NCBI GenBank assembly: GCA_031286165.1
Contig: JAITUU010000052.1
Coordinates: forward strand, 1 to 33,039
Source of the DNA: Bacteroidales bacterium
GTDB lineage: Bacteria; Bacteroidota; Bacteroidia; Bacteroidales; UBA1715
Length of the DNA: 33,039 nt
Reading direction: 5' to 3'
This document shows, in pieces, positions 25,035-32,986 of the stretch. The first letter of the stretch is position 1; each line of letters begins with the position of its first letter. The notes below the pieces were generated by a model. The model saw only the letters and a list, made by a program, of their open reading frames with translations, made no database searches and was not told the origin of the DNA. The translations under genes were made by a program, and so were the position numbers.

Positions 25035-26855
25035 TTATATGAGTTGTAAATCGTGTAATTTTTTATACGCGCCGTTTGCAGTCACAAGTTCGGTGTGCGT
25101 GCCTTGTTCCACCACGCGCCCTTCGTTGAGTACCACTATGAGGTCGGCATTTTTAATGGTAGAAAGTCGGTGGGCTATAATAAGGCTTGTGCGGTCTTTC
25201 ATCAAATTTTCCAGCGCGTCTTGCACCAAGCGTTCGCTGTGGGTATCGAGTGCCGAAGTGGCTTCGTCGAGAATGAGAATTTGCGGATTTTTCATAATTG
25301 CCCGCGCTATGCACAAGCGTTGGCGTTGCCCACCCGAAAGTTTTCCGCCTTGGTCGCCTATATTTGTTTGATAGCCGGCGGCAGTTTCCATTATAAAATC
25401 GTGAGCATTGGCAAGTCGCGCGGCTTCTTCCACTTTTGCCGGGTCGGGATTTTCTATGCCAAAGGCAATGTTGTTGAAAAACGTGTCGTTGAATAAAATT
25501 GATTCCTGCGGCACTATACCCAGCAATCCGCGCAAATCGGCTAATTTATAGTCTTTTATAGATGTGCCGTCAATCAAAATATCGCCCTGCGAAATTTCGT
25601 AAAATCGCGGCAGAAGATTGGCAACCGTAGTTTTTCCGCTACCCGACTGCCCCACAAGTGCTACCGATTTTCCTTTTCCCAATCGCAGATTGAAATCGTT
25701 TAATACAATTTTTTCGCCATTATAGGAGAATGTAATATGGTTAAATTCAACTGCTTGCGTGAATGTTTTAATAGATTTTGCATTGGGAGCATCTACTATG
25801 CTCGCTTCGGCATCTAATATCATTTTAATTCTATCTACGCTTGCAGCACCTTTTTTAATGCCGTAGAACGCGCCGGTGAGGGCTTTTGCCGGCGACACTA
25901 TGAGTGCAAATGCGAGTAAATATCCTATGAATTTTGCGGCACTCAAGTCGCTATCGTGTTGCAATACCAAATTTCCGCCGTAGTAAATGGCAAAGGAAAG
26001 CGACACAAAGGTGAGCGTTTCGGTGAGTGGGTGCGAAAGCGATTGTCGGCGGTTGGAACGGTTCATATTGCGGAAATATTCCTGATTATTGTGCTGAAAG
26101 CGCGAATACACTTGTTTTTCGCCGTGGAATACGTTGATAATTTTCAATCCGGTGAGGGTTTCGTCTATAAATACCAGAATATCGCCTTGCAGTTTTTGCG
26201 CTGTGTGCGACACTCGTTTGAGGCTTTTTCCTATTTTTCCGGTAATGTAGCCGGTAATGGGCAGCAGTGCAATAATAATTAAGGTCATTTTCCAACTGAT
26301 GAGAAAAATACCCACTAAATACACAATAATATAGAGCGGATTTTTGATAAATGCCGTGAACGAAGCAGTCATACTATTGCGCACTTCCGAAATATCGGCA
26401 CTCATGCGAGCCATAATATCGCCTTTGCGTTCGTTAGAAAAATAAAACACCGGTAGTTCGAGTATTTTTTTGAAGGTTTGCGCGTAAATATCGCGCGGCA
26501 CACCATTCACCACCGGAATATTGAAATAACTCGAAAGGTATTCAAACACACTTTTCAGCAAGGTAATGAGCACTATAAAAATGCAAATAAAAAGCAAGGT
26601 GCCCGATTGTCCGTAGTGATGAATAATGAGGGTGATGAGGTAATTGGCATTGTTGCCCAGCGATGCGGCGGTGAGTTCAAAAGGAACGGCGGTGCTAACT
26701 TCGGGGTTCACCCCGAAAAGAATATTCAAAAACGGAATAATAACGGCAATGGTTCCAAAGGAAAAAATTGCACCGAAAATATTGCAAATGAGTACTAAGA
26801 ATAAGTATTTTTTGTATTTCAGCAAGTAGGGAAGGAGAACAATGATGTCTTTCAT
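25035..26855 (-). CDS. MsbA-like ABC exporter (fused permease and ATPase)
   Basis: A 606-residue half-transporter that should work as a homodimer in the inner membrane, exporting lipids, lipopolysaccharide precursors or drugs. The membrane domain (about 15-335) has six hydrophobic segments and the coupling text GDIMARMSADISEVRNSM. The ATPase domain has Walker A GQSGSGKTT (402-410), the Q-loop VPQE (448-451), signature LSGGQ (506-510), Walker B ILILDEAT (526-533) and the switch His in IIAHRLST. All catalytic positions are intact. It lies 12 bp downstream of the phosphofructokinase gene and 10 bp before the PfkB-family kinase gene. Confidence 0.95.
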   Translation of the reverse strand: MKDIIVLLPYLLKYKKYLFLVLICNIFGAIFSFGTIAVIIPFLNILFGVNPEVSTAVPFELTAASLGNNANYLITLIIHHYGQSGTLLFICIFIVLITLLKSVFEYLSSYFNIPVVNGVPRDIYAQTFKKILELPVFYFSNERKGDIMARMSADISEVRNSMTASFTAFIKNPLYIIVYLVGIFLISWKMTLIIIALLPITGYITGKIGKSLKRVSHTAQKLQGDILVFIDETLTGLKIINVFHGEKQVYSRFQHNNQEYFRNMNRSNRRQSLSHPLTETLTFVSLSFAIYYGGNLVLQHDSDLSAAKFIGYLLAFALIVSPAKALTGAFYGIKKGAASVDRIKMILDAEASIVDAPNAKSIKTFTQAVEFNHITFSYNGEKIVLNDFNLRLGKGKSVALVGQSGSGKTTVANLLPRFYEISQGDILIDGTSIKDYKLADLRGLLGIVPQESILFNDTFFNNIAFGIENPDPAKVEEAARLANAHDFIMETAAGYQTNIGDQGGKLSGGQRQRLCIARAIMKNPQILILDEATSALDTHSERLVQDALENLMKDRTSLIIAHRLSTIKNADLIVVLNEGRVVEQGTHTELVTANGAYKKLHDLQLI

Positions 26856-26867
26856 AAAAATTGTAAA

Positions 26868-28184
26868 TTATTTAAAACTGCTTGGTTGTCGGGTGGCTTC
26901 GAGCACGTTGAGCCAAAAATCGCTTTCGGTATTGATTTTTTTACGTTCGCCAATAGCCGCTGCTTGAATAGGCAGCAGGGTAAAAGCATTGTTCCAATAA
27001 CCCACCAAAAAATCGGTTCTGCCTGCCATAGCCGCGTGCACGGCGTTGGTGGTGAGTTGCACGCAGAATTTGCTATCGTTGGCATTTGCCGGCACCGAGC
27101 GAATTATGTAACTTGGGTCTATGTATTTTATGGCTATGGGAATTTCTTTTTTCTCGAAATATTCTTTGATTTTATCGCGTAAAAATATACCTATATCGGC
27201 GTGGAGCACATTGCCCGAAGCGTCTATTTCTTTATTCACGTGGTGAAATAAATTTTGCCCGGCACCTTCGGCTACCACTATCACGGCGTGTTGTTTGGCG
27301 CGCAAGCGTTTTTCCAAATAATTGAAAAGTCCGGTTTGTTTTTTGTTTTCCAAATCAAAATCCATTTCGGGCACCAGCACTATGTTCACATCGGGCACTG
27401 CCATAGCAGCATAGGCGGCTATAAATCCCGAATCGCGACCCATGAGTTTGATGAGTGCAACACCGTTTTGCGCTCCTTTTGCTTCGTGGTGCGCGTTCAG
27501 TATAATGCTTTGCGCAGCGGTAAACGCCGATTCAAACCCGAAGGATTTGGTAATGTAATTAATGTCGTTGTCCACCGTTTTTGGCACGCCGGCTATGGAA
27601 ATTTTCAGTTTTCGTTTGTCGATTTCCTGCGCTATGGCGTGTGCACCACGCAAAGTACCATCGCCGCCTACGCAAAACAGAATATTGATATTGTGCTGTT
27701 CGAGCGTATCTACAATCACTTCGGCAGGCACTTCACCGCGCGAAGAACCCAAAATAGAACCACCTTCTTTGTGAATATTGTCCACTAAATCGGGGTCGAG
27801 TTCTATAAACGGCAATTCGTTGCGCGGGTCAAGTCCGGCGTAGCCATATTGCACACCCAAAATTTTGGTAACTTTGTAGGCATTCCACAAATGCACCACA
27901 AGTCCGCGAATTACGTTGTTCAATCCGGGGCACAACCCGCCGCAGGTTACTATTGCCACTTTGGTTTTTGCCGGCTCGAAGTACAAAAATTCCTTCGCAC
28001 CAATTTTTTCAAACGAAATAGGAACTTCCTTTTTCTCAAAGTTTTCCATAATTTCGTTGAAAGAATTGCTATATAAAATGCGTTCGTCATCGCCTACGAA
28101 ATCGCAAATTCCATCGTTTTTTTTGGTTGATAATTGCATGGGCGATTTGATTTTGCACTCGCCAAGCCGTGATACTGTAAACAT
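26868..28184 (-). CDS. pfkA: 6-phosphofructokinase, long (PPi-clade) form, predicted ATP-dependent
   Basis: It phosphorylates fructose 6-phosphate in glycolysis. From the ATG at 28184 the product has 438 residues; a TTG at 28193 would add three, but ATG is preferred. Motifs: CGGLCPGLNNVIRG (81-94), YGYAGL, GGDGT (173-177), PKTVDND with the catalytic Asp (201-207), and MGRDSGFIA (248-256). Its length and N-terminal extension belong to the clade that contains PPi-dependent enzymes. At the key positions it has Gly in GGDGT (the ATP type; PPi enzymes have GGDD) but Lys in PKT (the PPi-clade type). That combination is known in ATP-using members such as the trypanosome enzyme. It heads the ABC exporter/kinase unit and has a TATATTTG box upstream. 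Confidence 0.92.
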   Translation of the reverse strand: MFTVSRLGECKIKSPMQLSTKKNDGICDFVGDDERILYSNSFNEIMENFEKKEVPISFEKIGAKEFLYFEPAKTKVAIVTCGGLCPGLNNVIRGLVVHLWNAYKVTKILGVQYGYAGLDPRNELPFIELDPDLVDNIHKEGGSILGSSRGEVPAEVIVDTLEQHNINILFCVGGDGTLRGAHAIAQEIDKRKLKISIAGVPKTVDNDINYITKSFGFESAFTAAQSIILNAHHEAKGAQNGVALIKLMGRDSGFIAAYAAMAVPDVNIVLVPEMDFDLENKKQTGLFNYLEKRLRAKQHAVIVVAEGAGQNLFHHVNKEIDASGNVLHADIGIFLRDKIKEYFEKKEIPIAIKYIDPSYIIRSVPANANDSKFCVQLTTNAVHAAMAGRTDFLVGYWNNAFTLLPIQAAAIGERKKINTESDFWLNVLEATRQPSSFK

Positions 28185-28200
28185 AATCTTCAATTTGTGG

Positions 28201-28208
28201 CAAATATA
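28201..28208 (-). promoter_or_regulatory. -7 box upstream of the phosphofructokinase gene
   Basis: On the minus strand TATATTTG matches TAnnTTTG exactly, about 16 bases before the ATG at 28184. The closeness favours ATG over the upstream TTG. Confidence 0.45.
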
Positions 28209-28401
28209 TAAAGAATTGAAAATGGAAAGTTGAAAATGGAGAATTATTTTAGAGATGAGTACAGAGTACAGAGATTTGAGAATGAAAATAAAACATGGTA
28301 TTATTTAAAAAAAACAAATCAAACAACTATTTATGATTACTTTCAATAAAAAATATGACAAAAATCATAAGCAGTGCATAAAAACAGTATGTTCGTTTAA
28401 C

Positions 28402-28409
28402 TATTTTTG
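28402..28409 (+). promoter_or_regulatory. -7 box upstream of the lipoprotein pair
   Basis: TATTTTTG matches TAnnTTTG and would give a leader of about 55 bases before the ATG at 28470. No clear -33 element. Confidence 0.35.
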
Positions 28410-28469
28410 TCGTGTTTTATTCGCGATAGAACACAATTATTTATTAATCAAAAATTAAAATTTTTTATC

Positions 28470-29912
28470 ATGAAAAAATCACAAAGCAATTTGAGAAGCG
28501 TGGTAAGAATACTTGCCACCCTCGCAGTTTTTAACGTCTTCGTTTCGTGCGAAAAAGACCAACCGCCGCAAAGCGCACCGCCACAAACTCACAGCGATGG
28601 CGCAATAGTGCTCGGCAAAAAAATTAATGACCCTTACTCTATCAGCAATATGCGTGCTGCCTACGCAAATATTGCCGGAACTTCGTTGAAATCGGAACTC
28701 GCACCCAATAGAATCTATATGCGATTTTTGCCAAAAAATGAAGAAGAATGGGATTTATTGAAATCCGACAAAACATTATTATTGTACGATTTTCCGCTCG
28801 ATTACGAAATCGCAGTACACGGCAATTACTATCACGACCCAAGTTTACCCAAAGATGCCATTACGTGGCAGTATGTGGTGGTGCCGGTGGATTACAAAAT
28901 TCCTAACATTCACCACGAAATTCTGTATGAAGTATTTATACCCGAATACGAAGACCAAAGTTTGTTAAAATCTTCGGAACAGGAATTTTACGATAAATTA
29001 GAAGAAGAATCATTTCGTTTGACAGGAAATTTACCGGAACCCAAAGAAGGAACTCAATTAAAAGGATTGTTACCTGACAAATGGACACCGAAAGGTAGAA
29101 TTATGGTATATGATGATACATTTGGAACAATTCCATTACAAGGAGCAAATGTACATGGACGTTGGAGTACTCATACGGAAAGCACACTGACAGATGCGAA
29201 TGGATATTTTACTTTACCACAATTTCGCTACGAAGTTAATTATTGTATAAAATATCAAAGAGACGATTTTGATATACGAAGTGGAACAGTAGGGCAAGCA
29301 TGGTATGATGGACCGAAACAAAAAGGAGATTGGAATTTAACAATAAGTGGAGGAGTACATAAATTTTATGCTACCATATTGAGAGCAGCAAATCATTATT
29401 TTTATGGAAATGTAAGTGGTTTAAAAAGACCTTCTATACAAGGTTCTAATATGAAAATTGCAGCAATGGATGAAGATAATGATGAAATAAACGGTCGTTA
29501 TTCTGCACCATTACGAATTTTGGGTATTTTCAATGAAGTTAAAATTTTTAATCCTAACCGTAATAGCCAGGGCACTTATGGAACAACAATTCATGAACTT
29601 GCTCATGCCGCACATTGGGATATGGATCATAGTAAATTCAATGATATTGAAACCAAAGTAGTAGAAAGTTGGGCGCGTGGAATGCAATGGTATCTTACTC
29701 GAATGATTTATCCTAATTATGTTCCTTCATATTCCGGCGATTATACAGGAGTTGTAAGTGTTATGGTTAGTAGTTATGGATATACCATGAATCAGTTAGA
29801 AACTGCAATAAAAGGACAAACCACTTGGAATGGTTGGAGAGATAATATTATAAATTTATACAACAATGGAAATGAAAATCAATTACCGGCTCTTTTTAGC
29901 CGTGTGTGGTAG
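28470..29912 (+). CDS. Predicted zinc metallopeptidase lipoprotein
   Basis: A 480-residue lipoprotein. I chose the ATG at 28470: it gives a signal peptide with lipobox FVSC (Cys27), whereas the upstream frame adds unrelated residues. After a Pro/Gln-rich linker comes an N-terminal domain (about 45-200). A carboxypeptidase-regulatory-like beta fold follows (about 222-272; RIMVYDDTFGTIPLQGANVH, TLTDANGYFTLPQF). The C-terminal part contains GTTIHELAHAAHWDMD (HExxH at 375-379), a zincin motif with another His three residues later. It is therefore a predicted envelope-anchored metallopeptidase; substrate unknown, and I do not recognise a named family. From about 28960 onward the codons become clearly more AT-rich than in the first 500 bases. 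The 3' end overlaps the next gene by 41 bp in another frame. Confidence 0.85.
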   Translation: MKKSQSNLRSVVRILATLAVFNVFVSCEKDQPPQSAPPQTHSDGAIVLGKKINDPYSISNMRAAYANIAGTSLKSELAPNRIYMRFLPKNEEEWDLLKSDKTLLLYDFPLDYEIAVHGNYYHDPSLPKDAITWQYVVVPVDYKIPNIHHEILYEVFIPEYEDQSLLKSSEQEFYDKLEEESFRLTGNLPEPKEGTQLKGLLPDKWTPKGRIMVYDDTFGTIPLQGANVHGRWSTHTESTLTDANGYFTLPQFRYEVNYCIKYQRDDFDIRSGTVGQAWYDGPKQKGDWNLTISGGVHKFYATILRAANHYFYGNVSGLKRPSIQGSNMKIAAMDEDNDEINGRYSAPLRILGIFNEVKIFNPNRNSQGTYGTTIHELAHAAHWDMDHSKFNDIETKVVESWARGMQWYLTRMIYPNYVPSYSGDYTGVVSVMVSSYGYTMNQLETAIKGQTTWNGWRDNIINLYNNGNENQLPALFSRVW

Positions 29913-30309
29913 TACAATATTACTACTCAGCAACTGTGGCAAAACACAAAAAGATTATGTTGTCAGAATGGATTTTGTGTACACAAACCAAACAGAGCAT
30001 ACATTGCAATTTGTTGCAATGGATACTACACGAACTATTCTTCCAAACTCTACCAATAATACATTTATTGTAAATACAGACGGACCAAAACAAGTAAATG
30101 CAGAACAAAATGCTCCTTCTGCACTTGCTTATTTGCTTCGCGACAATTATCAAGAAAAAGCGAATCTTTGTATTGACGGCACTTGTGTAGATGTGGAACA
30201 AGAAGGTTTTGTGCAAAGTTCTAATTATCAATATGAAGTATTAGGAGATAGACATATTCGTTATACCTACACTTTTACCGATGCTGATATTGATAAACTA
30301 TTAGAGTAA
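29872..30309 (+). CDS. Small lipoprotein of unknown function overlapping the metallopeptidase gene
   Basis: A 145-residue lipoprotein: signal peptide MKINYRLFLAVCGSTILLLS with lipobox LSNC (Cys22). The mature part is beta-rich (VVRMDFVYTNQTEHTLQFVA, YQYEVLGDRHIRYTYTFTDA) with a CIDGTC pair. I recognise no family. The start is either ATG 29866 or ATG 29872; both lie inside the metallopeptidase gene, so the coding regions overlap by 41-47 bp in different frames. This suggests translational coupling and a joint role, for example as partner, substrate or inhibitor of the metallopeptidase. It is AT-rich like the second half of its neighbour. Two terminators follow. Confidence 0.8.
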   Translation: MKINYRLFLAVCGSTILLLSNCGKTQKDYVVRMDFVYTNQTEHTLQFVAMDTTRTILPNSTNNTFIVNTDGPKQVNAEQNAPSALAYLLRDNYQEKANLCIDGTCVDVEQEGFVQSSNYQYEVLGDRHIRYTYTFTDADIDKLLE

Positions 30310-30330
30310 ACACTCCCAATCAATTAATTT

Positions 30331-30363
30331 GAAAAAGGCGAAACAGTGAGTTCCGCCTTTTTC
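30331..30363 (+). terminator. First of two tandem terminators
   Basis: GAAAAAGGCG pairs with CGCCTTTTTC around an A/G-rich loop, with a further T-rich stretch after it. Confidence 0.75.
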
Positions 30364-30376
30364 TTTTTCTGATTTT

Positions 30377-30408
30377 CTCCTGCAAACTTTGGTTTGCGGG
30401 AGTTTTTT
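30377..30408 (+). terminator. Second tandem terminator
   Basis: CTCCTGCAAAC pairs with GTTTGCGGGAG (one T-G pair) around a TTTG loop, followed by six T. With the first hairpin it isolates the MFS gene. Confidence 0.85.
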
Positions 30409-30444
30409 CTTCTCAAAAGGTATAGGTACTAATTGAAATTACGG

Positions 30445-30452
30445 TATTTTTG
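30445..30452 (+). promoter_or_regulatory. -7 box upstream of the MFS exporter gene
   Basis: TATTTTTG matches TAnnTTTG and is followed by GC. It lies 34 bases before the ATG at 30487. Confidence 0.4.
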
Positions 30453-30486
30453 CGCCGAAATTTGAATATGAATTAACAATACGAAT

Positions 30487-31695
30487 ATGGCAATTACTTC
30501 AAGCGACCACTTACGAACCGAAACTACTACGCTCCGCATACTTATAGCCCTGAGTTGTATTCACTGCATGAACGATTGTTTGCAGTCGGTTATTTCGGCA
30601 TCGTACCCGGTATTGCGCAGTGAACACTCGCTTACTTTTGCGCAAATTGGTATTATTACGCTGGTGTATCAAATTGCCGCATCGGTGTTTCAGCCGCTCA
30701 TAGGCTTGCTCTACGACAAATATCCTTCGGCATGGTCGCTGCCCATTGGCATGACTTTTACGCTCACGGGTTTGATTTCACTTTCGCAGGCGCATACTAT
30801 GCCTCTTATGCTCGTTTCGGTATTTTTGGTGGGAATAGGTTCTTCTACCATGCACCCGGAGGCTTCGCGGCTCACTTCGCTGGCTTCGGGCGGCAAACGC
30901 GGATTTGCGCAGTCGCTCTTTCAGGTGGGTGGTAATTTTGGTTCGGCATTGGGTCCTCTTCTTGTTGCACTCATAGTATCGCCGCACGGCTACCGCAATA
31001 TTGCGTATTTTGCAATTCTCGCACTCATTGCTATTGGGGTTATGATGCCGGTGTGCTTGTGGTACAAAAAACATTTGAAAAGTTTCAAAGCACGCAAACA
31101 ATCAGTGGTGCAAACCGTTACACTGCCGCTCTCGAAAGGGAAAACGGTGTTTACCATTGGCATTTTGCTCGTATTGCTTTTCTCCAAATATGTGTATATG
31201 GCAAGCCTTTCGAGTTATTATACCTTTTATTTGATATATAAATTCGGTGTTACGGTGCAGCAATCGCAAGTGTGTTTATTCGTATTTTTGCTTGCCACCG
31301 CCATTGGCACTATGGCTGGTGGACCCATTGGCGACCGAATTGGGCGTAAATACGTAATTTGGGCATCAATTTTGGGTGCGGCTCCTTTTGCACTCATTAT
31401 GCCTCATGCCAACCTTATGTGGACAATTATTCTGAGTTTTTTCATTGGATTGATTATTTCTTCTGCCTTTCCTTCTATTTTGGTGTATGCACAGGAACTA
31501 TTACCTTATAAACTCGGTATGGTTTCGGGTTTATTTTATGGATTTGCCTTTGGTATTGCCGGTATTTCGGCGGCATTTTTGGGTAAAATGGCAGATGCTT
31601 ACACCATAGAAGCAGTGTATAAGGTAGTTGCCTATATGCCGCTCTTGGGCTTAGTTACCTACTTTTTACCCGATTTGCGCAGGAAGAAGAAATAG
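30487..31695 (+). CDS. MFS exporter of the fosmidomycin-resistance (Fsr) type
   Basis: A 402-residue major facilitator protein with about 12 hydrophobic segments. It follows the Fsr family closely: SCIHCMNDCLQSVISASYP, LTFAQIGIITLVYQIAASVF with QPLIGLLYDK, PIGMTFTLTGL, VGIGSSTMHPEASR, LASGGKRGFAQSLFQVGGNF and GSALGPLL. The second half has the MFS loop GGPIGDRIGRKY. Fsr proteins export fosmidomycin in E. coli; the natural substrate is generally not known, so drug resistance should not be assumed. The start gives MAITSSDHLRTETTTLRILIALSC, and a -7 box precedes it. It stands alone between tandem terminators and the convergent PIN gene; I see no terminator at its own 3' end. Confidence 0.93.
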   Translation: MAITSSDHLRTETTTLRILIALSCIHCMNDCLQSVISASYPVLRSEHSLTFAQIGIITLVYQIAASVFQPLIGLLYDKYPSAWSLPIGMTFTLTGLISLSQAHTMPLMLVSVFLVGIGSSTMHPEASRLTSLASGGKRGFAQSLFQVGGNFGSALGPLLVALIVSPHGYRNIAYFAILALIAIGVMMPVCLWYKKHLKSFKARKQSVVQTVTLPLSKGKTVFTIGILLVLLFSKYVYMASLSSYYTFYLIYKFGVTVQQSQVCLFVFLLATAIGTMAGGPIGDRIGRKYVIWASILGAAPFALIMPHANLMWTIILSFFIGLIISSAFPSILVYAQELLPYKLGMVSGLFYGFAFGIAGISAAFLGKMADAYTIEAVYKVVAYMPLLGLVTYFLPDLRRKKK

Positions 31696-31737
31696 GGGAT
31701 TTGGCGAAAATGTGCAGAAATGAAAAGAACCATGTAA

Positions 31738-32127
31738 TTACTCGTTGTTAAGTATCGCTTTAAACGATTCAATAGCAACTGCTTTTTGCCATGGGTACAT
31801 TAGCTCTTTGAGGTTATCATTAGTAACAATATAATCAGCAACACTATGCCATGTACAGCGTAGAAATTTATTATCGTCAGGGTCATTTGTTGTAGAATAA
31901 TAAGTTGGATAATAAATGGAATTTGGCGTCTTCTGTATGATATATGTTACACTTACGGCAATTTCTGCGGAATAGAATTTTGTTAGTAATTCTCCATATT
32001 CTTTCAATATTTCGGAAGAATAACATAATGAAAAATCGCCTTTAATAAAGGCATCCCACAACCAATAATATGGTGATTTTTTAAAAATTGAAGGCAACAA
32101 ACAATAGGTGTCCAACACTACTTTCAT
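31738..32127 (-). CDS. PIN-domain ribonuclease, putative toxin
   Basis: A 129-residue protein of the COG1569-type PIN family, usually a toxin that cleaves RNA with a metal centre. The four expected acidic residues are present: Asp6 (VVLDT), Glu43 (SEILKEY), Asp85 (DPDDNKF) and Asp104 (IVTND). The usual DTN at the start is DTY here, a change of a commonly conserved Asn. The gene overlaps the end of the upstream small membrane-protein gene by 4 bp (ATGA), a typical toxin-antitoxin layout. That neighbour does not look like a known antitoxin, so the assignment as a TA toxin is an inference. It converges on the MFS gene and is AT-rich compared with it. Confidence 0.82.
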   Translation of the reverse strand: MKVVLDTYCLLPSIFKKSPYYWLWDAFIKGDFSLCYSSEILKEYGELLTKFYSAEIAVSVTYIIQKTPNSIYYPTYYSTTNDPDDNKFLRCTWHSVADYIVTNDNLKELMYPWQKAVAIESFKAILNNE

Positions 32128-32486
32128 GACACTACCTCTCTATTATGTCCATACATAAGTTCTTCCATTTTCTCGCTATTGAGTTGGTTGTGTTCCCAAA
32201 AATCATGAGTTTGCACTTCTAACCTATTACGACGATAATCGAAAATTTGTTTCGACGTAAGTCCCTTCGCAAACAATTCTCTTTCCATATCTCTCTGTTC
32301 TTTTACTTTTCTCTCATATTTACTAATTTTTATATTTTTTCTATACCAATCTTTTAAAACCCACAAACCGACTACCGCAAGACCCCCCCAAAAGAAATAT
32401 TCCCAGTATATACCGACTATTACAAAAATGATCCAAGTAGATAGACATAGAAATATTAATGAGATGTTAATAAATATTGTTTTCAT
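32124..32486 (-). CDS. Small two-helix membrane protein, possible partner of the PIN protein
   Basis: A 120-residue protein with two hydrophobic helices (about 4-26, FINISLIFLCLSTWIIFVIV; and about 30-45, FFWGGLAVVGLWVL). A charged cytoplasmic tail of about 70 residues follows (KNIKISKYERKVKEQRDMER, GLTSKQIFDYRRNRLE). It ends in SEKMEELMYGHNREVVS. I recognise no family. Its start lies 20 bp inside the upstream gene and its stop overlaps the PIN start by 4 bp, so the three genes are probably translated together. The position directly before a PIN toxin is where an antitoxin is expected, and the soluble tail could play that part; this is a hypothesis from context only. Confidence 0.72.
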   Translation of the reverse strand: MKTIFINISLIFLCLSTWIIFVIVGIYWEYFFWGGLAVVGLWVLKDWYRKNIKISKYERKVKEQRDMERELFAKGLTSKQIFDYRRNRLEVQTHDFWEHNQLNSEKMEELMYGHNREVVS

Positions 32487-32910
32487 ATTTTCTGAAATAA
32501 TTACATCGTATCATAAGTGTTGCAGCAACACTACATAATTGCAGAATGAGAATGATAATAGACCACACTAACAAAGCACAGCAACTATTAGTATTACAAG
32601 ATAGTAAAATCTTAATGATTGTGGTTAGTAATACTCCTATTTGCAAAGCAAAGAACAACCAATAAAAAATGTTGTAATAATCAGGTAGAAATTCTCGCCA
32701 TTTTTTACCTTTTGAATTATACAATGCACCAAATAGTTCTTCATATTTCTCATTTTTTCTTTGATATGCTTTTTGCCGAATGTTATGAACAATAATATGG
32801 TCTCTCCGAAGCGAATAACCTAAAAATGCAATAATCCATGCTAAAAAGAATAGCATTAATGACACAAATAGTGACATCACAAAGAAAACTTCAAGCGTAA
32901 ATTGCGACAC
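32467..32910 (-). CDS. Small three-helix membrane protein of unknown function
   Basis: A 147-residue membrane protein with hydrophobic segments at about 7-31, 80-103 and 108-133. Between the first two is a basic soluble stretch (LRRDHIIVHNIRQKAYQRKN, KYEELFGALYNSKGKKWREF). I recognise no family. It resembles SMODS-associated (SLATT) membrane effectors only in general layout, which is not enough to name it. It is first in the overlapping three-gene run with the second membrane protein and the PIN protein. Codon use is AT-rich. The upstream gap contains a promoter facing the other way; I see no convincing TAnnTTTG box for this direction. Confidence 0.7.
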   Translation of the reverse strand: MSQFTLEVFFVMSLFVSLMLFFLAWIIAFLGYSLRRDHIIVHNIRQKAYQRKNEKYEELFGALYNSKGKKWREFLPDYYNIFYWLFFALQIGVLLTTIIKILLSCNTNSCCALLVWSIIILILQLCSVAATLMIRCNYFRKYENNIY

Positions 32911-32955
32911 ATTGTTATTAATAACCTGAGTTCGATTAATTTTTTATCTAAATAT

Positions 32956-32986
32956 TTTGTAAATAAGACAGATTTTGTTATCTTTA
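32956..32986 (+). promoter_or_regulatory. Rightward promoter at the window edge
   Basis: TTTG (32956-32959), a 19-base spacer, then TATCTTTA (32979-32986), a near-consensus Bacteroidota promoter. An ATG at 33025 follows 38 bases later and stays open to the window end, but five codons are too few to call a gene. Confidence 0.5.

Noticed and set aside
28210-28320. Short direct repeats such as GAAAATGGA in the gap before the lipoprotein pair
   Set aside because: Only two copies in simple AT-rich sequence; no spacing or symmetry that suggests an operator or array.
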